Source: UBA1737 sp964541525
Lineage (GTDB): Bacteria; Bacillota_I; Bacilli_A; ML615J-28; CAG-313
Reading direction: 5' to 3'
Length of the DNA: 64,000 nt
Assembly: GCA_964541525.1 (NCBI GenBank)
Contig: CAZIQF010000001.1
Coordinates: 1 to 64,000 of the forward strand
Under the pieces are notes generated by a model. That model did not search any database. It saw nothing but the letters and a program-made list of their open reading frames with translations, and had not been told where the DNA came from. Within the stretch, counting starts at the first letter, position 1. Every line of letters begins with the position of its first letter. The translations under genes and the position numbers were made by a program. Positions 62,129 through 64,000 of this stretch are shown piece after piece.

Positions 62129-62410
62129 CTATAAAGCAATAACGATGTGACGAATAACTGATTCTTTGATATTTGCAACACGATCAAATTCTTTAACAGC
62201 TTCAGGTGTTGCTTCTACGTTTAATAAAACATAGTAACCTTTACTTTCGCCAGCAATTTCGTAAGCTAGTTCTCTTAAGCCCCATTCCTTAACTTCAGCA
62301 ACAGTAGAACCACATTTAGTGAAAACTTCGTTAATTTCATTAATAATGTTTTTCTTACCTTCTTCATCAATACTTGGGCGAATGATATACATAACTTCGT
62401 ACTTTTTCAT
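62129..62410 (-). CDS. rpsF: 30S ribosomal protein S6
   Basis: 93 residues starting MKKYEVMYIIRPSIDEEGKK, with the conserved GLRELAYEI and KGYYVLLNVEA. The start at 62410 follows AAGGAGGTG at 6 bases; a GTG at 62419 lies inside that site. First gene of rpsF-ssb-rpsR, with an extended leader that probably mediates S6:S18 feedback. Confidence 0.97.
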   Translation of the reverse strand: MKKYEVMYIIRPSIDEEGKKNIINEINEVFTKCGSTVAEVKEWGLRELAYEIAGESKGYYVLLNVEATPEAVKEFDRVANIKESVIRHIVIAL

Positions 62411-62419
62411 TCTTTCCAC

Positions 62420-62518
62420 CTCCTTTTGGTCTTTCGGCTTTTCTATTAGAAAAGCAAGGATGATAAATATTATTTATCAATCGGATAGTATTATACCATA
62501 TTTTTTTATTTGTGTAAA
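62420..62518 (-). promoter_or_regulatory. rpsF promoter and candidate S6:S18 autoregulatory leader
   Basis: On the minus strand TTTACA (62513-62518), 17 bases ending ATGG, TATAAT (62490-62495). The leader contains GATAAAT/ATTTATC and then GCTTTTC-TAATA-GAAAAGC immediately followed by CCG and AAAGACC, near the RBS. A hairpin with an adjacent CCG fits the S6:S18 binding motif described for rpsF leaders. CCTT upstream could pair with AAGG of the RBS. Confidence 0.6.
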
Positions 62519-62535
62519 GCGATTGAAACTATAAT

Positions 62536-63279
62536 TTAAAAGTTAAAATATTGGTCAATGAATTTTCTTCCTGCTTGATAACCATTTCTAATTAGTTCTT
62601 CCATTTTTTCTTTTTTGATATCAAATTCTGTTGTTTTGACTTTTGGTAATTCAATTTTAATTGTATATCCATCATTAAATGTACGTTCATCGAAAACAAA
62701 ATATATTTTTGGTAAAGGCGATTTAAATGGTACGATTGGTACTTTCGCACTTAAGCCACCATCAACAATAATTTGATTGTTAATTTTTATTGGTTCAAAA
62801 ACAAATGGTAAACTTGAACTCATAATTACCGCTTTAGCTACTGGATAATTAAACGGATTGATATTATATTGTTCTAAATCTGTTGGTAAAATCATTTTTT
62901 TTAGTTTTAGAAGATTAGTTGCAACAACTTTTAATTTGTAATCACCTTCGTAATATAAATTCTTAAAAGTGCGAACATTTTTCTTCAAATATAAACGATT
63001 TAAGTAGAATTCTAAATCTTTCATTGAAGAAAGACCCATATTTTTTACTTTAGAAATGCCTTTATTTACTTTAAAAATTTGTTTAAAATCAGTATGATAT
63101 GCTATTTTTAGTAATTCCCTACCACTATATCCCGATGCAATTAAACTTCCAAAAATAGCCCCTGCACTAGTACCTGCACACCTTTTACAGATAAACCCTC
63201 GTTCTTCTAATGCAATAATACAGCCGATAAAAGCTAAGCCTTTAATACCACCACCAGAAAAATAACCGATATACTCCAT
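62536..63279 (-). CDS. Patatin-like phospholipase
   Basis: 247 residues, patatin fold. The oxyanion loop SGGGIKGL is at residues 8-15, the nucleophile elbow GTSAG at about 36-40 (Ser), and the catalytic Asp in DGGLS near 178. All three elements of the Ser-Asp dyad enzymes are present. These enzymes cleave acyl chains from lipids; no signal peptide, so it acts inside the cell or is released by other means. The RBS and start are not ambiguous. It stands alone between the rpsF promoter and the DJ-1 gene. Confidence 0.92.
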   Translation of the reverse strand: MEYIGYFSGGGIKGLAFIGCIIALEERGFICKRCAGTSAGAIFGSLIASGYSGRELLKIAYHTDFKQIFKVNKGISKVKNMGLSSMKDLEFYLNRLYLKKNVRTFKNLYYEGDYKLKVVATNLLKLKKMILPTDLEQYNINPFNYPVAKAVIMSSSLPFVFEPIKINNQIIVDGGLSAKVPIVPFKSPLPKIYFVFDERTFNDGYTIKIELPKVKTTEFDIKKEKMEELIRNGYQAGRKFIDQYFNF

Positions 63280-63322
63280 TTTACCCCTCTATGAGTATAA
63301 TATGAAATATATCGGTTTTTTG

Positions 63323-63871
63323 TTAACAATAAAAGATTGTTTCCATTATATGTTTAGCAATTGTTTCACTCTTTAAATATTTAATAATCTCATAAGCAAA
63401 TTCAAAAGTAGTACCTGCCGCTTTTGATGTGATGAAGTTTTTATTGACTACTACTTTTTTGTCACTTCGATATGTTCCTCCCGAGATTAATTTTTCAAAA
63501 CTTGGATAACATACATATTCGCAATCAGTTAAATATCCTTCTTTGCCTAAGATACTAGGAGCAGCACAGATAGCAGCAATCAAAGCTGTTTTCTTTACAA
63601 ATACTTCAACAACCATTTTAGTAATTTCACTATATAAATGGGTCTGCATAACTGCTTTGCCACCAGGGATAATTAAAAATGAATATTCATCAAGATTAAT
63701 TTCAGTTAATAATTTATCAGTTTTAATCACGACATTTGATTGACTGATAACTTCTTTCTTATCTGTAATGCTGATTGTTTCGACTTCAATTTTCGCCCGT
63801 CTTAACATATCTAATGTTCCTAATGCTTCGATATCTTCAAAATAATCAGCAAATAGCATCATTCCTTTCAT
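63323..63871 (-). CDS. DJ-1/PfpI-family protein
   Basis: 182 residues with the class I glutamine amidotransferase-like fold of DJ-1/PfpI/YajL. The catalytic-type Cys is in AAICAAPSIL (about 98-107), and the conserved acidic residue at the N-terminus (DYFEDIEA) is present, as is TSKAAGTTFEFA. Members act as deglycases, chaperones or proteases; the exact activity is unknown. GAGGTG lies 4 bases before the ATG, and it is 9 bases after trmB, so the two are co-transcribed. Confidence 0.9.
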   Translation of the reverse strand: MKGMMLFADYFEDIEALGTLDMLRRAKIEVETISITDKKEVISQSNVVIKTDKLLTEINLDEYSFLIIPGGKAVMQTHLYSEITKMVVEVFVKKTALIAAICAAPSILGKEGYLTDCEYVCYPSFEKLISGGTYRSDKKVVVNKNFITSKAAGTTFEFAYEIIKYLKSETIAKHIMETIFYC

Positions 63872-63880
63872 CTTTCACCT

Positions 63881-64000
63881 CTAATTTTTAGTTTTTACAA
63901 AATAAATTGGATGTCCTAGACTAGAAAACTTATCTTCATATTCAGTTGTGATAATATCAGTTGTTCTTTCATGAAGATCAAAGGTTAAATCTAAGAATTG
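63881..64000 (-). CDS. trmB: tRNA (guanine-N7)-methyltransferase, C-terminal end only
   Basis: The last 39 codons of a minus-strand gene whose 5' part lies beyond the window. The translation FDLHERTTDIITTEYEDKF and SSLGHPIYFVKT matches the TrmB C-terminus (TEYE.KFSS.G.PIY), which forms part of the substrate site of the G46 N7-methyltransferase. It stops at 63881-63883, 9 bases before the DJ-1 gene. Confidence 0.85.
   Translation of the reverse strand, partial: QFLDLTFDLHERTTDIITTEYEDKFSSLGHPIYFVKTKN

Noticed and set aside
1..64000. tRNA genes
   Set aside because: I searched for the GTTCGAATCC-type T-arm and its complement and found no convincing cloverleaf.

Overview
The window is AT-rich DNA from a Gram-positive bacterium of the Bacillota, probably a Bacilli/Erysipelotrichia-type gut lineage. 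TGA is used as a stop (for example at the ends of the GdpP-like gene and of the 34.9 kb helical-protein gene), which excludes the Mycoplasma code. There are lipoproteins with lipoboxes, no outer-membrane genes, and three recognisable sporulation-type genes: pdaA-like (23.9 kb), spoIIQ-like (35.4 kb) and spoIIR-like (39.8 kb). Gene order matches Bacillus subtilis neighbourhoods: prfA-prmC-tsaC-spoIIR-rpiB, DUF1146-spoIIQ, gdpP-rplI-dnaB and rpsF-ssb-rpsR. I cannot name a species.

Layout. 0-8 kb: Mrp, NadE, AlkD-like and TtcA-like genes overlap in one transcript; then a VanZ-methyltransferase-CopA operon and a ZIP metal transporter with a palindrome over its promoter. 8.3-10.4 kb: a short collagen-like protein and a lipoprotein carrying a barnase-type RNase domain. 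10.8-16 kb: two half-size ABC exporters and a sensorless GHKL kinase with a LytTR regulator; a 21-bp-period direct repeat lies before the exporter promoter. 16-19.7 kb: RlmD-like methyltransferase, acyltransferase with a zinc ribbon, YbjN-like protein and a divergent HAM1 protein. 19.7-21.5 kb: gene remnants. 21.5-34.3 kb: second RlmD paralogue, InlB-repeat protein, PdaA, YihY, FabT-like MarR protein with a histone-H1-like tail, ACP, Tex, a GNAT-CinA fusion, YigZ, DUF1295, MnmL and MnmM. 34.4-48.4 kb: SpoIIQ-like protein, CadA with its ArsR repressor, RpiB, SpoIIR, TsaC, PrmC, Alr, PrfA, DnaB, L9, and a GdpP-type c-di-AMP phosphodiesterase with a second L9-like domain fused to its C-terminus.

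48.4-61.4 kb is an accessory segment. A single 8.2-kb gene encodes a giant Cys/His-rich lipoprotein, followed by two membrane proteins and a frameshifted small gene, with several dispersed repeat families. A leader-like sequence of about 52 bp occurs in the same orientation on both sides of the giant gene (49.11 and 60.96 kb). Each copy is followed by short hairpin-forming modules separated by ATTAGTA. 61.4-64 kb returns to core genes: rpsR-ssb-rpsF with a candidate S6:S18 leader, a patatin-like lipase, a DJ-1/PfpI protein and the 3' end of trmB.

The main themes are metal handling (CopA, CadA/ArsR, ZIP, the Cys/His-rich lipoprotein), tRNA/rRNA modification (TtcA, two RlmD, MnmL/M, TsaC, PrmC, TrmB), and envelope or sporulation functions. 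The observations I rate highest are the lipid-anchored barnase with an EF-hand-like insertion, the GdpP-L9 fusion, the giant lipoprotein with its flanking leader/hairpin modules, the LytTR-type operator, and the H1-tailed FabT-like repressor. All calls come from reading the sequence; no database search was possible.
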